DNA of 64,000 nucleotides from Thioclava electrotropha (lineage in GTDB: Bacteria; Pseudomonadota; Alphaproteobacteria; Rhodobacterales; Rhodobacteraceae), in contig NZ_CP053562.1 in NCBI RefSeq assembly GCF_002085925.2, forward strand, positions 4,041,001 to 4,105,000, in the 5' to 3' direction. Shown here piece by piece: positions 44,409 through 54,606 of the stretch. A program made the translations under genes and the position numbers. The notes under the pieces were generated by a model. That model was not told the DNA's origin and searched no databases. It was given only the letters and a program-made list of their open reading frames with translations. Within the stretch, counting starts at the first letter, position 1. Every line of letters starts with the position of its first letter.

Positions 44409-45764
44409 TCATCGCGCACCGAGGGAACCGCGCTCGCGTGCGAGACCGAGCATCGCGAACACTGCCAGTCCGCTGAACAAGGTGCTCATCACCACGGCCT
44501 CGTGCCAGCCCGCGAAGAAGCGCTCGCCATCGCGTCCGGCAATCAGGATCGAGATCAAGGCGATCCCGAGGGCGGAGCCGAGGTAGCGCGCGGTATTGTT
44601 GGCGGCCGACCCCATCGCGGCGCGCTCGGGCGGGACGGATTGCACCGCCTCATGCCCCAGCGCGGCGTTCAGGACACCGTTCGAGACCCCGGCAATCAGC
44701 AGCCCCGGCACGAGGATCGCCCAACTCGCCGCAGGCGTCGCAAGCAGCATCAGGGCCTGCCCGACCACGCAGCCGACGATCCCGCCGATCACGCGCTGGC
44801 GCGAGCTCCAGCGTGCGGGCAAGCGATGCGCGTTGAGCGCGGCGATCGCGGTCAACGCCGACCATGCGAGGAGAACGAAAGCGGCCGTAAGTGGCGTCTG
44901 CCCCATGCCGCGCGCCAGCACGGTTGGCACCAGAGACATCAGCGCAAGCACGCCCGCGCCCGAGGCGAAAGCCGCGAGTGTCGCGCCGGTGAAGGGCGCA
45001 TGGGCAAAGAGATCGAGCCGCAGGATCGGGTTCGGAGCCCGGCGTTCGGTGCGCAAAAAGAGAGCCAGAAAGGCCAGCGCGCCCAATGCGAGCAAGCCCA
45101 CCACGCCGAAAGCTCCCAACCGCAACTCGGTGAGCGCCGAGAGCAGGCAGCCGAGGCCGAGCATCAGAAGCAGGCCGCCCGTGAGGTCGACCCGATGCGG
45201 GCTGCGCGGGCTCTCGGGCAGGCGGGCCGAGGCGCTCAGCGCTAGGATGGTCGCAGCGAGCGCGATCGCCCAATGCCCTGCGGGCCATCCGCCAATCGGC
45301 AGCAGCGCCGCGGCGAGGATCGGCCCCAGCGCCACGCCCGCGCCAAGGCCCGCGGCCCAGATCGCGGCGGCACGGCGGCGCGGCTCGCCCTCGTAGATCT
45401 GGCCCAGAAGCCCGAGGCCGCAGGCCATGATCCCGGCGCTGCCAAGTCCCTGCACGACACGCGCGACGATCAGGAACAGACCGGTCGGCGCGAGCGCGGC
45501 GGCAACAGAAGCGAGCGCGGTAAGCCACAGCCCGCCCACGAAGGTCCGCCGCCGCCCCAGCGTGTCCCCGAAGGCCCCGGCGATCAGAAGCCCGCAGGCG
45601 GCTCCCAATGGCATCCCCGACATGATCCAAGCCTGCTGCGCCGGGCCAAGCCCGAGCGCGGCGGTCATCGCCTCGAGCGTGGTCAGCGGCAGGGTGAAAA
45701 CGACGAGGGACAGGAGTGTCGCAAGCGCCACGATGGCGAGCGGGGCTTTGGGGGTAACGGGCAT
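44409..45764 (-). CDS. MFS transporter (DHA2-like drug efflux type)
   Basis: A 451-aa inner-membrane antiporter with 12-14 hydrophobic segments. Motif A is represented by GAFGDTLGRRRTFVGGLWL, motif C by GLGAGVALGPILAAALLPIGGW, and VARVVQGLGSAGIMACGL is typical of the DHA2 group. It starts one base after the stop of a truncated upstream reading frame, so it probably belonged to an operon now disrupted on its 5' side. Exports drugs or small metabolites; substrate unknown. Confidence 0.9.
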   Translation of the reverse strand: MPVTPKAPLAIVALATLLSLVVFTLPLTTLEAMTAALGLGPAQQAWIMSGMPLGAACGLLIAGAFGDTLGRRRTFVGGLWLTALASVAAALAPTGLFLIVARVVQGLGSAGIMACGLGLLGQIYEGEPRRRAAAIWAAGLGAGVALGPILAAALLPIGGWPAGHWAIALAATILALSASARLPESPRSPHRVDLTGGLLLMLGLGCLLSALTELRLGAFGVVGLLALGALAFLALFLRTERRAPNPILRLDLFAHAPFTGATLAAFASGAGVLALMSLVPTVLARGMGQTPLTAAFVLLAWSALTAIAALNAHRLPARWSSRQRVIGGIVGCVVGQALMLLATPAASWAILVPGLLIAGVSNGVLNAALGHEAVQSVPPERAAMGSAANNTARYLGSALGIALISILIAGRDGERFFAGWHEAVVMSTLFSGLAVFAMLGLARERGSLGAR

Positions 45765-45765
45765 T

Positions 45766-45891
45766 TCAGCTTTCCTTGGTCACGCGATGCCGAAGCCAGA
45801 CGAGACCGCTCTCCAGCGTCTCGGTCTGACCCAGTTCCAGCGACTTGGTCGGGCCGGTGATCAGCCCCACCTGAGTGGTCGGGTTTGATAG
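45766..45891 (-). pseudogene. C-terminal remnant of an unidentified gene
   Basis: The frame TTQVGLITGPTKSLELGQ...LVWLRHRVTKES ends in a stop codon 1 bp ahead of the MFS start, as in an operon, but the open frame is closed by a TAA at 45892-45894 and has no start codon. It therefore looks like the last 40 codons of a gene whose 5' part was removed. I do not recognise the family. Confidence 0.5.
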
Positions 45892-46076
45892 TTAGGGCAT
45901 GATTGGCCCTGGTCCATCGGGACAAGGGATTCCGGGGCCGGTGGACGTTAGCCCAAAGCACCATGTGGTCTTTGGTGTCGTCGTGCCACTGGCGCGACGG
46001 TCCACTTCAGTGGCGGAACGGAACAGTATGCGGATCGGAAGAGCGACCAGCACACCGCTTTGCATATCGACGGGTC
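45892..46076. other. Unassigned junction between the MFS remnant and the iol operon
   Basis: No gene is supported. The breakpoint near 45890, adjoining a truncated reading frame, suggests a deletion or decayed insertion, but no recognisable transposase or terminal repeat remains. Confidence 0.4.
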
Positions 46077-46859
46077 TCAGAGTGTGAAGGCGGCGCGGAA
46101 CGCCTCGAGTGCCGCCTCCTCATCGCCCTGCGCGAAGGCCTCCATGGCGACCGGGCCGCGATAGCCCATCTGCTGCAGCGCTTGCGCCACACCGGCATAG
46201 TTGATCTCACCCGTGCCCGGCTCGAAGCGCCCCGGATTGTCGGCCACCTGTACCTCGCCGATCCAGGGCAGGCTCGCCTCGCACCAGCGGATCAGATCCC
46301 CTTCGCCGATCTGCGTATGATAGAGGTCGAGATTGATCCGCAGCTGCGGGCGATCGACGGTCGAGACCAGCGCCAGCACATCCGCGGTAGAGCCGAAGGG
46401 GCAGCCCGGATGATCGATCGGGTTGAGGTTCTCGAGCGTGAAGACCACCCCCTCTTCCTCGGCCAGATCGCAAATCCGGTTAAGCGTATCGCAGGCCCGC
46501 TGGAAGCTGCCCGGCGCGAAGCTGCCATGCTGCGGGATCGGGATACCGCCGTCGCCAAGACCCGTGCCATGCAGGTTGAGTCGGTCCACGCTAAGCCGCT
46601 TGCCAACCGCCACAGTTTCGCGAACCGAGCGCAGCAGAATCTCGGCGCCCTCGCGATCGCTCAGCCGTCCCTGCAGATAGCCGTTCATAATCGTGTAATT
46701 CGCCCCCACCGCCTCGAGCTTGTCGAGGTCGTGATCAGGCCAGTTCCACAACCCCACACCGAAGCCCATCTCGGTCAGCCGCGCTGCGCGCCATTCGATC
46801 GGCCGGTCGGGCCAGAGCATCTCTGCGCAGGCCGCCAGTTGAAACGGTTGTTCCATCAT
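46077..46859 (-). CDS. Hydroxypyruvate isomerase-like TIM-barrel protein
   Basis: A 260-aa protein of the xylose-isomerase-like barrel fold. Metal-site segments are FTLENLNPIDHPGCPF, INLDLYHTQIGEGDL, EVQVADNPGRFEPGTGEINY and VAMEAFAQGDEE, which together match Hyi-type isomerases. In the inositol operon it may act on a triose or 2-ketoinositol (IolI-like) rather than on hydroxypyruvate. I take the ATG at 46859, with GGTGGAG upstream; an ATG at 46886 overlapping the iolB stop is possible. It is the last gene of the operon. Confidence 0.82.
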   Translation of the reverse strand: MMEQPFQLAACAEMLWPDRPIEWRAARLTEMGFGVGLWNWPDHDLDKLEAVGANYTIMNGYLQGRLSDREGAEILLRSVRETVAVGKRLSVDRLNLHGTGLGDGGIPIPQHGSFAPGSFQRACDTLNRICDLAEEEGVVFTLENLNPIDHPGCPFGSTADVLALVSTVDRPQLRINLDLYHTQIGEGDLIRWCEASLPWIGEVQVADNPGRFEPGTGEINYAGVAQALQQMGYRGPVAMEAFAQGDEEAALEAFRAAFTL

Positions 46860-46878
46860 CTTCTCCACCCGGATGCCC

Positions 46879-47685
46879 TCAGGCATCGCGCTCCATGATC
46901 CACTGCACCGCCGGATCCGCCTGGAACCGCCAGTTCCGACGCGGCCCGGCCATCACGTTGAGGTAATACATCTCGAACCCGTAGGGTGCCCCGCATGGAT
47001 GATGCCCGCGCGGGACCAGCACGACGTCGCCATCCGAAACCGCCATCGTCTCGTCGAGTGTGCCGTCCTCGGTATAGACGCGCTGGATGCCGAAGCCCTG
47101 TGCCGGGTTCAGGCGGTGGTAATAGGTCTCTTCGAGATAGGTGATGCGCGGGAAGTCATCCTCGTCATGGCGGTGGCTGGGATAGCTCGACCAATGGCCC
47201 GCCGGGGTGAAGACCTCGGTCACCAGAAGGCTGTCGCAGTAATCCTCCGCCTCCATCGCGATATTGTTGATGTAGCGCGTGTTGGTGCCGGTGCCGCGCT
47301 CGGTCAGGCTGATCCCGTCGGGGCCGATGCGGCGCGCCTTGTGACCACCTTTGCCCGGCGCGAGGCAGACCGCGATGGTGCAGTCCGTCTCTGCCACGGC
47401 CTCCCAGTCCTGATCGTTGGGCACATAGAGGCAATGCGGGGGCGTTTTCTCGAAGACATCCATGCGCTCGCCCAAGACACCCCAGTCCTGCCCAGCCGCC
47501 TTGATCGCGGCCTTACCCTCGACCATCACGAGGATCGCCTCGTTCGGACCGGTGGCCTCCGCCGCGCTCTCGCCCGCGCGCAGCCGGTAAAGCGAGAAGC
47601 CGACATAGCGCCAGCCCGCCGATTGCGGGGTAATCTCGTGCACCTTGCCGTGGGCCCCAAAGGGTTTGCGCAACAGATCCGCCAT
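46879..47685 (-). CDS. iolB: 5-deoxy-glucuronate isomerase
   Basis: Converts 5-deoxy-D-glucuronate to 2-deoxy-5-keto-D-gluconate in myo-inositol catabolism. The 268-aa bicupin has GWRYVGFSLYRLRAGES in the first half and the metal-binding cluster WSSYPSHRHDEDDFPRITYLEETYYHR, with DGDVVLVPRGHHPCGAPYGFEMYYLNVMAGP in the second. The start at 47685 has AAGGAGAAAG upstream. It follows iolE across a palindromic repeat. Confidence 0.95.
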   Translation of the reverse strand: MADLLRKPFGAHGKVHEITPQSAGWRYVGFSLYRLRAGESAAEATGPNEAILVMVEGKAAIKAAGQDWGVLGERMDVFEKTPPHCLYVPNDQDWEAVAETDCTIAVCLAPGKGGHKARRIGPDGISLTERGTGTNTRYINNIAMEAEDYCDSLLVTEVFTPAGHWSSYPSHRHDEDDFPRITYLEETYYHRLNPAQGFGIQRVYTEDGTLDETMAVSDGDVVLVPRGHHPCGAPYGFEMYYLNVMAGPRRNWRFQADPAVQWIMERDA

Positions 47686-47706
47686 GTCTTTCTCCTTCCA
47701 ACTGCT

Positions 47707-47760
47707 CAAAATATCCCGGGGGGGCTCCCGTCAGGGAGCGGGGGCAGAGCCCCCTCCCGG
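47707..47760. repeat. Palindromic repeat between iolE and iolB
   Basis: CAAAATATCCC, then GGGGGGGCTCCCGTCAGGGAGCGGGGGC and GAGCCCCCTCCC. It is nearly identical to the copy at 50573-50622 and shares its first core with the element after dnaN. CTCCCGTCAGGGAG and GGGGGC-N2-AGCCCCC give nested hairpins, so it can fold in the polycistronic mRNA. Confidence 0.75.
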
Positions 47761-47762
47761 TC

Positions 47763-48668
47763 TCAACCCGCGATCAACCCCACCTCGGCAGCCGCGCCTT
47801 TCAACGTCTTCAGCCCCAGCGACTGATACTCGAACGGATTGCGCAGATCGGGATCCTGCTCGGCCTCGATCACGATCCAGCCGTCATAGCCCGCCTCCTT
47901 CAGAATCCGCAGGAGCGGTCCGAACTCCACGCCGCCGTCGGGATCACCCGGCACGGTGAAGACACCTGCGCGCACCCCGTCCATGAAACTCATGCCGGTG
48001 TCGCGGACCTGCCGCATCACCTCGGGGCGAACGTTCTTGGCGTGGAAATGGCGAACGCGGTCGACGTATTTGCGCAGCATCGGCGCGGGATCGCCCCCGT
48101 CGCCGCCGAAATAGCAATGCCCCGCATCGAACAGCAGCTTCGTCGCAGGCCCGGTCGCCGCCATGAACGCGTCGATCTCGGCAGGCGTCTCGACGACGGT
48201 GCCCATGTGGTGGTGATAGACCAGATCGATGCCCTGCTCGGCGGTGAACGCCGCCAGTTCCTCGATCTTCGCCCCGAACGCCGCCATATCGGCCGCGCTC
48301 AGCACCGCCTTCTCTGACAGCGGCACATCCTGCCCCTGCACCGAATTCGACGTCTCGCAGGCGATGCAGACCTTGCAGCCATTATGCTTCAGCTTGTCGA
48401 GATGCGGCTGGATGGCCGCCTTCTCAGCTTCCACTGATTGCGTCAGAAGATTCAGCGAATACCAGCCCGAAACGAAATCCAGCCCGTAGCCGCCCAGCAG
48501 CTGCTTGAGCGCTTCCGCGTCGTCCTGCGGCCAGCGATGACCGTTCTCGATCCCATCGAAGCCAATCTCGGCGGCCTCGCGCAGGATCTGCTCGGTCGGG
48601 ATATGCGCGCCCAGGGAATGGTCGTCGTCATTGGCCCAGGCAATCGGGTTCGTGCCGAAACGGATCAT
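47763..48668 (-). CDS. iolE: Myo-inosose-2 dehydratase
   Basis: Dehydrates 2-keto-myo-inositol to 3D-(3,5/4)-trihydroxycyclohexane-1,2-dione. The 301-aa TIM barrel starts [16 protein letters not shown], typical of IolE. Metal-ligand segments are [48 protein letters not shown] and [14 protein letters not shown] at 48668; GGAGGAGAG lies upstream. It overlaps no gene and lies 11 bp after iolD. Confidence 0.95.
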   Translation of the reverse strand: MIRFGTNPIAWANDDDHSLGAHIPTEQILREAAEIGFDGIENGHRWPQDDAEALKQLLGGYGLDFVSGWYSLNLLTQSVEAEKAAIQPHLDKLKHNGCKVCIACETSNSVQGQDVPLSEKAVLSAADMAAFGAKIEELAAFTAEQGIDLVYHHHMGTVVETPAEIDAFMAATGPATKLLFDAGHCYFGGDGGDPAPMLRKYVDRVRHFHAKNVRPEVMRQVRDTGMSFMDGVRAGVFTVPGDPDGGVEFGPLLRILKEAGYDGWIVIEAEQDPDLRNPFEYQSLGLKTLKGAAAEVGLIAG

Positions 48669-48679
48669 CTCTCTCCTCC

Positions 48680-50536
48680 TCAATTCACCAGCCGCGCGTT
48701 TGCGATCTGGGTCAGGTATTCTTCGAAGCGGTCGCGCTGCTTCTTACGGTCCGAGACCTCGGGCACCGCCACGTCCCAGAAGAAGCCGTGTTCGCCCGCC
48801 GTGGTCTCCAGTCCGGTGCCGGGGAAGTCCTTGGCCACGGTGTCGATCACGATGACCGTCGGAATATCGCGCTCGCGCGCGGCTTTCACTTCCGCTTCCA
48901 GCTGATCGGTATTGGCCGCCTTCACCGCATGCGCGCCCATCGACGCTGCATGCGCGACGTAGTCGATCTCCGGCTGCACCTCGACATTGCAATCGACATA
49001 CATGTTGTTGAAGGGCTCGCCGCCGCAGCCCATCGTCTGCAACCGGTTGATGCAGCCATAGCCGCGGTTGTCGGTCAGGATCACCGTGAAGGGCACGCGG
49101 CGCATCACCGCCGTCGCCAGCTCCGAATTCGCCATCATGTAAGAGCCGTCACCCACGAAGCAGAGCACGTCACGCTCGGGCCGCGCGAGCTTGAGACCCA
49201 TCGCGCCCGCCACCTCGTAGCCCATGCAGGAATAGCCGTATTCCATTTGGTATCCGCCCTGAGAGGGCTTCCACAGCAGCTTCAGCGCACCGGGCATCGT
49301 GCCTGCCGCGCACATCGCGACCGCATCTTCGCCGGTCGCGCGCTGCACTGCGCCGATCACCTGTCCGTCGGTCGGCAGTGCCGCCTGATCCTCGGGGCGC
49401 GCGCAATAGGCGTCGACCGCGCACAGCCAGTCCTCGCGGGCATCCGCATCGGGTGCCTCGGCCTGATAGTCGCCAAGCGCCGCGCTCAGCATCTCCAACG
49501 CGATCTTGGCATCGGCCACGAGGCTCTCCGCCCCGTGCTTGGCCGCGTCATAGCCGTGGGTATTGACCGAGACGAGCTTCGCCCCGGCCCCGAACAGCGT
49601 CCGCGAGCCGGTGGTGAAGTCCTGGAACCGCGTGCCGACCCCGATCACGAGATCGGCGTTTTGCAAGGCGGCATTGGCCGCCGCCGAACCGTCCACGCCG
49701 GACGCGCCAAAACTCATCGGATGGCTCTGCGCTAGGCTCGACTTGCCTGCCTGCGTCTCGGCCACCGGGATCCGGTGCGTCGACGCGAACTCGGCCAGCG
49801 TGTCCTCGGCTTGGCTATAGACCACGCCGCCACCGGCGATGATCACCGGCTTCTTCGCCGCCTTCACCATCTCTGCGACCCGCGCCAGTTCCCCCGCATC
49901 GGGGGCCGGACGACGAATGCGCCACACGCGTGGCTCGAAGAACTCGACCGGGTAATCATAAGCCTCCGCCTGCGTGTCCTGACAGAAGGCCAGCACGGCG
50001 GGGCCGCAATTGGCCGGATCGGTCATCACCCGCAGCGCGCGGGGCAGCGCGGACAGGATATGCTCAGGCCGCGAGATCCGGTCGTAATAGCGCGAGACCG
50101 GGCGGAAGCAGTCATTGGCACTGACGGTGCCGTCGTCGAAATCCTCGACCTGCTGCAGCACCGGATCGGGACGGCGCGTGGCGAACACATCACCCGCCAC
50201 GATCAGCACCGGAAGCCGGTTCACATGCGCCAGCGCCGCCGCCGTCACGAGGTTGGTCGAGCCCGGTCCGATGCTTGACGTCACCGCATGCGCCCGCGTG
50301 CGCTTCTTGCCCTTGGCATAAGCGATCGCCGCATGACCCATCGTCTGCTCGTTCTGCCCGCGCCAGGTCGGGAAGACGTCCTTGTAGGCATGCAAAGCCT
50401 CGCCGATCCCGGCCACGTTGCCATGGCCGAAGATCGCCCACATCCCTTCGATGAACCGCTCGCCATCCTCGGTCATCTGCACCGAGAGCCACTTCACCAT
50501 CGCCTGCGCGGCGGTCAGCCGGATCGTCTCGCTCAT
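48680..50536 (-). CDS. iolD: 3D-(3,5/4)-trihydroxycyclohexane-1,2-dione acylhydrolase
   Basis: Thiamine-diphosphate enzyme that opens the inositol-derived ring to 5-deoxy-glucuronate. The 618-aa sequence has the ThDP-family core: [21 protein letters not shown] at the N-terminus, [31 protein letters not shown], and the cofactor motif [15 protein letters not shown] with the downstream Asn. I take the ATG at 50536 ([18 protein letters not shown]). A palindromic repeat separates it from iolC. Confidence 0.95.
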   Translation of the reverse strand: MSETIRLTAAQAMVKWLSVQMTEDGERFIEGMWAIFGHGNVAGIGEALHAYKDVFPTWRGQNEQTMGHAAIAYAKGKKRTRAHAVTSSIGPGSTNLVTAAALAHVNRLPVLIVAGDVFATRRPDPVLQQVEDFDDGTVSANDCFRPVSRYYDRISRPEHILSALPRALRVMTDPANCGPAVLAFCQDTQAEAYDYPVEFFEPRVWRIRRPAPDAGELARVAEMVKAAKKPVIIAGGGVVYSQAEDTLAEFASTHRIPVAETQAGKSSLAQSHPMSFGASGVDGSAAANAALQNADLVIGVGTRFQDFTTGSRTLFGAGAKLVSVNTHGYDAAKHGAESLVADAKIALEMLSAALGDYQAEAPDADAREDWLCAVDAYCARPEDQAALPTDGQVIGAVQRATGEDAVAMCAAGTMPGALKLLWKPSQGGYQMEYGYSCMGYEVAGAMGLKLARPERDVLCFVGDGSYMMANSELATAVMRRVPFTVILTDNRGYGCINRLQTMGCGGEPFNNMYVDCNVEVQPEIDYVAHAASMGAHAVKAANTDQLEAEVKAARERDIPTVIVIDTVAKDFPGTGLETTAGEHGFFWDVAVPEVSDRKKQRDRFEEYLTQIANARLVN

Positions 50537-50572
50537 CTCTCTCTTCCTCTCTGGGGCCACTTCCTCTTGGCC

Positions 50573-50622
50573 CAAATATCCCGGGGGGCTCCCGTCAGGG
50601 AGCGGGGGCGGAGCCCCCTCCC
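50573..50622. repeat. Palindromic repeat between iolC and iolD
   Basis: CAAATATCCCGGGGGGCTCC, then CGTCAGGGAGCGGGGGCGGA and GCCCCCTCCCC, a second near-perfect copy of the element at 47707-47760. A further GCGCGCGGAGG hairpin follows to about 50655. Two copies in one operon suggest a role in mRNA processing or simple mobility of a REP-like element. Confidence 0.75.
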
Positions 50623-50678
50623 CATTTCGGTCTGCGCGCCTCCGCGCGCGGAGGCAGCGCCCCCTCCCCGCTCAAACC

Positions 50679-52598
50679 TCAAGCCGCCTTCGCCGCCTTC
50701 GCCCGCGCTCCGTCCCAAATCCCGCAGAGCCTCGTGTAGCGGCGCGCCATCTCGGCCACGGCCTCGGCATCGGCCAACTCATCGGCCATCCAGGCCCGCG
50801 CCACATCGCCGAAGATCGTCCGGCCCACGGCGAAGCCCTTCACCAGATCGAAGCCGGCCGCGACCTCGAAGCTGGCGGCCAGTTCCGCCTCCGGCGCATC
50901 CAAGCCCAGCACCACGATCCCGCGGGTGTGCTTGTCGTATTCCTCGATGGCGGCCACGGCCTTGGCCCATCCGGCCGCGTCCGCCATCGGTTCCAGCTTC
51001 CACCAATCAGGGTAGACGCCGATCTCGTAGAATTGCCGGATCAGGGTCGCGGTGGTGTCGGCATCGACCGGCCCCACCTTGGACGGAATGACCTCGAGCA
51101 GGAATTCCAGCCCGTTCCTGCGCGCCGCGGTAAAGAGGCGCTTGACGGTAGCCTCTTGATTGGCCCGCGTCTCGGCATCGTCGTCGGGGTGGCAGAAGCA
51201 CAGGACCTTCACCACCTCCTCGCGCGCCCATTGGGTCAGACCGCCGCAATCGGGGCCCAGTTCCGGCTCCAGTTCCAGCGGGCGCGAGCCCGGCCATTCG
51301 CAGGGCCGCCCGATCCAGAGGCCCGAACCGGAGGCCGCATGCAGCGCCGCGCGTCCGATCCGGTCATCGCACAGAATACCATAGCCCGGCCGCCCGTCCT
51401 GCACCTGAGTTGCCGCAGACAGGCACAGCTCTTTGAAGGCCCCGCCCTTCTTGAGCGTGTAGCCCGGCATCTCTTCGAGCTGCATCCGGTGATCGAAGGC
51501 GAAGACCCGGTAATCAGGCCAATCGGGCAGCGAGCGCGTGTGGCGGTTGGTCGACCAGTGGATCTGCTCCAGCTCCGCATCGTTGCGCAGATCGGGTTGC
51601 TTCACGCCGCGCTTGAGGAAGAACTCCAGCTCGGTCAGCGAGGGATAAGCCGGCGTGCAGCCATGGCGCGAAACGGCAAAGGCCCCGCAGGCATTGGCGT
51701 ATTCCAGCGCCTTCGGCCAGCTCTCGCCGTCGAGCCAGCCCTTCATCAGCCCCGAGAAGAACCCGTCCCCCGCGCCCAGCACGTTGAACACTTCGATCGG
51801 GAAGCCCGGGCCGGTCTGGCCGTCATCCAGGCTGTCGGGAATACCGCCCTCGAATGCCACCGCGCCGGCGGCTCCGCGTTTGCACACCAGCGTGGCATCG
51901 GAGACCTTGCGCACCGCACGCAGTGCCGTAATCGTGTCGGTCGAGCCGCCCGCGATGTGGAATTCCTCTTCGGTGCCCACGATCAGGTCGAAATGGTGCA
52001 GCGTGGCCATTAGCTTCTCGGTCACCTCGGCGCTCTCCACGAAGCGGCTCTCACCCTCGCCATGGCCTGCCACACCCCAGAGGTTCGGGCGGTAGTCGAT
52101 GTCGAGCGCGGTCTTCGCCCCATGCTTGCGCGCCAGTTCCAGCGCCTTGAGGACAGCCGCCCGCGTGCGCGGATGCGACAGATGCGTGCCGGTCGCGAGC
52201 ACGCTCCGCGTCCGCGCGATCAGCGCTTCGTCGATATCCTCCTCGCTCAGCGCCATATCCGCGCAGTTCTCGCGGTAGAAGATCAGCGGAAACTGCTCTT
52301 CATCGCGGATGCCGAGGATCACCAGCGCGGTCAGCCGCTCCGGATCCGTCTTCACGCCGGTCACATCCACCCCCTCGCGCAGCAACTGCTCGCGGATGAA
52401 GCGGCCCATATGCTCGTCGCCGACCCGCGTGATCAGCCCCGACTTCAGCCCCAGCCGCGCCGTCCCGCAGGCGATGTTCGTCGGGCTCCCGCCGATATAC
52501 TTCTCGAACGAGCCCATATCCTCCAGACGCCCGCCAATCTGCGCGCCATACAAATCCACGCCGGCCCGGCCAATCGTGATCACGTCGAGGTTTTTCAT
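50679..52598 (-). CDS. iolC: Bifunctional 5-dehydro-2-deoxygluconokinase / DUF2090 aldolase-like protein
   Basis: A 639-aa fusion. Residues 1-330 form a PfkB-type kinase: [30 protein letters not shown] and the ATP/anion-hole motif [16 protein letters not shown]; it phosphorylates 2-deoxy-5-keto-gluconate. Residues 345-630 are a DUF2090 domain ([47 protein letters not shown]), structurally an aldolase barrel related to IolJ/LacD. The fusion explains the absence of a separate iolJ and could perform both kinase and aldolase steps. It is followed by iolD. Confidence 0.93.
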   Translation of the reverse strand: MKNLDVITIGRAGVDLYGAQIGGRLEDMGSFEKYIGGSPTNIACGTARLGLKSGLITRVGDEHMGRFIREQLLREGVDVTGVKTDPERLTALVILGIRDEEQFPLIFYRENCADMALSEEDIDEALIARTRSVLATGTHLSHPRTRAAVLKALELARKHGAKTALDIDYRPNLWGVAGHGEGESRFVESAEVTEKLMATLHHFDLIVGTEEEFHIAGGSTDTITALRAVRKVSDATLVCKRGAAGAVAFEGGIPDSLDDGQTGPGFPIEVFNVLGAGDGFFSGLMKGWLDGESWPKALEYANACGAFAVSRHGCTPAYPSLTELEFFLKRGVKQPDLRNDAELEQIHWSTNRHTRSLPDWPDYRVFAFDHRMQLEEMPGYTLKKGGAFKELCLSAATQVQDGRPGYGILCDDRIGRAALHAASGSGLWIGRPCEWPGSRPLELEPELGPDCGGLTQWAREEVVKVLCFCHPDDDAETRANQEATVKRLFTAARRNGLEFLLEVIPSKVGPVDADTTATLIRQFYEIGVYPDWWKLEPMADAAGWAKAVAAIEEYDKHTRGIVVLGLDAPEAELAASFEVAAGFDLVKGFAVGRTIFGDVARAWMADELADAEAVAEMARRYTRLCGIWDGARAKAAKAA

Positions 52599-53719
52599 GC
52601 CATGTCTCCGATCCGGATCGGGGCGCCGTTGGAGCGTGCCATCGCGTGGATCACCGTCTCGATCTCCAGACCGGCGGCGAAATCGGGGCCGGCATTCGGC
52701 CCGCCCGCGATGGCTGCGCAGAGGTCACGCGCCTCGATCACTTTCTGTTCGTTGAAGCCGAAATTATGCCCCGGCGCGGGGCAGAAGGCGGCGAAATCGG
52801 GCTGATCGGGGCCGGTCAGATGCCGGGTGAAGCCCGCTTCTCCGGCGCGATGCAGCCACAGCTCGTTCATGTTCTCCTGATCGAAGACCAAGGTGCCGTC
52901 CGAGCCATGGATTTCCCATTGCAGGCGACACTTACGCCCGCGCGCCACCCGCGACGTGGCGAACGAGCCCTGCGCGCCGCTCGCGAACCGGATCAGGGCC
53001 AGCGCGCTGTCCTCGTTCTCGACCGGCTTGGGGCCTTCGGGGGAGGTGCGCTCGGGGATCGCGATCTGGGTCATCGCGGTCAGTTCCTCCACCGGGCCCA
53101 TCAGCGCCACCATCTGCGACACGAGGTGGCAGCCCAGATCGCCCAAGGCGCCCAGACCACCAGCCTCGCGCGTCATCCGCCATGACCACGGGAGGCGCGG
53201 GTCGGCGGAATAGTCTTCGTCATAGACGCCCCGGAAGGCGCGCGACGTGCCGATCGCACCCTCGGCGATCAGCTTGCGCGCCATCTGAAAGGCGGGCGAC
53301 CGAAGGTAGTTGTAGCCGAGGATCGTGACCTGCCCGGGATGCTCCGCTGCGAGCCCGGCCATCGCCCGCGCATCCTCGAGCGTCAGCGCCATCGGCTTTT
53401 CAAGCCAGACATGCTTGCCCGCCCTCAGCGCGGCCTCCGCCATCGGGCGGTGCAGACCGTTCGGCGCGGTGATCGAGACCACATCGACCGCCGGATCGGC
53501 ACAGGTCGCCTGCCAGTCATCGCTGGCGCGTGCGAAGCCGAACTGCGTGGCAAATGCGCGGGCCTTGTCTGCCGGTGTATCGCAGAGGATCTCCAACCGG
53601 GGATGCGCACCGCCGAAGACGGTCGCGAGGTTGCGCCACGCCATGGCGTGACATTTGCCCATGAAGCCGGTCCCGATCAGGGCCACGCCAAGCGGAGTTT
53701 CGGGCATCGGAAGCGCCAT
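52595..53719 (-). CDS. Gfo/Idh/MocA family dehydrogenase of the iol operon
   Basis: A 374-aa NAD(P)-dependent oxidoreductase. Rossmann motif [17 protein letters not shown] near the N-terminus, [14 protein letters not shown] with the catalytic Lys, and [22 protein letters not shown] with Asp/His of the active site. It is distinct from iolG at the other end of the operon and probably oxidises another inositol isomer or a related polyol. Start at 53719, with GAGGG upstream; an in-frame ATG at 53743 is possible. Its stop overlaps the iolC start. Confidence 0.88.
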   Translation of the reverse strand: MALPMPETPLGVALIGTGFMGKCHAMAWRNLATVFGGAHPRLEILCDTPADKARAFATQFGFARASDDWQATCADPAVDVVSITAPNGLHRPMAEAALRAGKHVWLEKPMALTLEDARAMAGLAAEHPGQVTILGYNYLRSPAFQMARKLIAEGAIGTSRAFRGVYDEDYSADPRLPWSWRMTREAGGLGALGDLGCHLVSQMVALMGPVEELTAMTQIAIPERTSPEGPKPVENEDSALALIRFASGAQGSFATSRVARGRKCRLQWEIHGSDGTLVFDQENMNELWLHRAGEAGFTRHLTGPDQPDFAAFCPAPGHNFGFNEQKVIEARDLCAAIAGGPNAGPDFAAGLEIETVIHAMARSNGAPIRIGDMA

Positions 53720-53783
53720 GTCACCCTCGGTTGCTGAAGTCATTCTTGTCCGTAACAGGGACGCGCGACGCCCCTGCCGCTTG

Positions 53784-54605
53784 TCAGATCGTGCCGCCGA
53801 GCGAGCCTTCGAGCTGCGCCATCTCCTGGCCACCGGCCATCAGGTCCTGCAACTCGTTCGGCGTGATCTCGCCCCGGGTTGCGGTGCCCAGCGTCTTGCC
53901 GCGATTGAGCACGGTGAAGCGGTCGCCCACCGCCATCGCATGGCGCACGTTGTGGCTGATGAACACGACACCAACGCCCTGCTTGCGCACCTTGTCGATC
54001 GTGGCGAGCACGTTCGAGGTCTGGCGCACGCCGAGTGCGGAGGTCGGCTCGTCGAGGATCAGGACCTTCGCACCGAAATAGACCGCGCGGGCGATGGCGA
54101 CGGTCTGACGTTCGCCACCCGAAAGCGTGCCCACTGCCTGATCGGGACCGCGCAGGTTGATGCCCATATTGCGCATCTCCTCGACGCAGACCTCGTTGGC
54201 CCGCGCCACGTCGAAGCGCTTGAACGGGCCCGCCCCTTTCGTGGGCTCGCGCCCCATGAAGAAATTGCGCGTCACGCTCATCAGGGGGATCATCGCGAGG
54301 TCCTGAAACACCGTGGCGATCCCGGCCTCCATCGCATCGCGCGGGCTCGAGAAGTTCATCGGCTTGTCCTCGAACAGGATCTCGCCCTCGGTCGGCTTGT
54401 GCACACCCGACATCGTCTTGATGAAGGTCGATTTGCCCGCGCCGTTATCGCCGAGAAGGCAGTGGCACTCGCCGGGGCGGATGTCGAAGCTGACACCGGC
54501 CAGTGCGATCACGTTGCCGAAGTGCTTCTTGATGCCGCGCATCTCGAGGATGGGCTTGGCGTCGGCGGCGACGGCGCCGTGGTGAAATGCGGTCTCAATT
54601 TCCAT
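53784..54605 (-). CDS. Sugar/inositol ABC transporter ATP-binding protein (single domain)
   Basis: A 273-aa CUT2-type ATPase with a single nucleotide-binding domain, as in the FrcA group: Walker [19 protein letters not shown], signature [17 protein letters not shown], Walker [13 protein letters not shown] and H-loop [10 protein letters not shown]. In the iol operon it very likely powers inositol uptake together with the permease upstream, whose stop lies 1 bp from this start. Confidence 0.92.
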   Translation of the reverse strand: MEIETAFHHGAVAADAKPILEMRGIKKHFGNVIALAGVSFDIRPGECHCLLGDNGAGKSTFIKTMSGVHKPTEGEILFEDKPMNFSSPRDAMEAGIATVFQDLAMIPLMSVTRNFFMGREPTKGAGPFKRFDVARANEVCVEEMRNMGINLRGPDQAVGTLSGGERQTVAIARAVYFGAKVLILDEPTSALGVRQTSNVLATIDKVRKQGVGVVFISHNVRHAMAVGDRFTVLNRGKTLGTATRGEITPNELQDLMAGGQEMAQLEGSLGGTI

Positions 54606-54606
54606 A

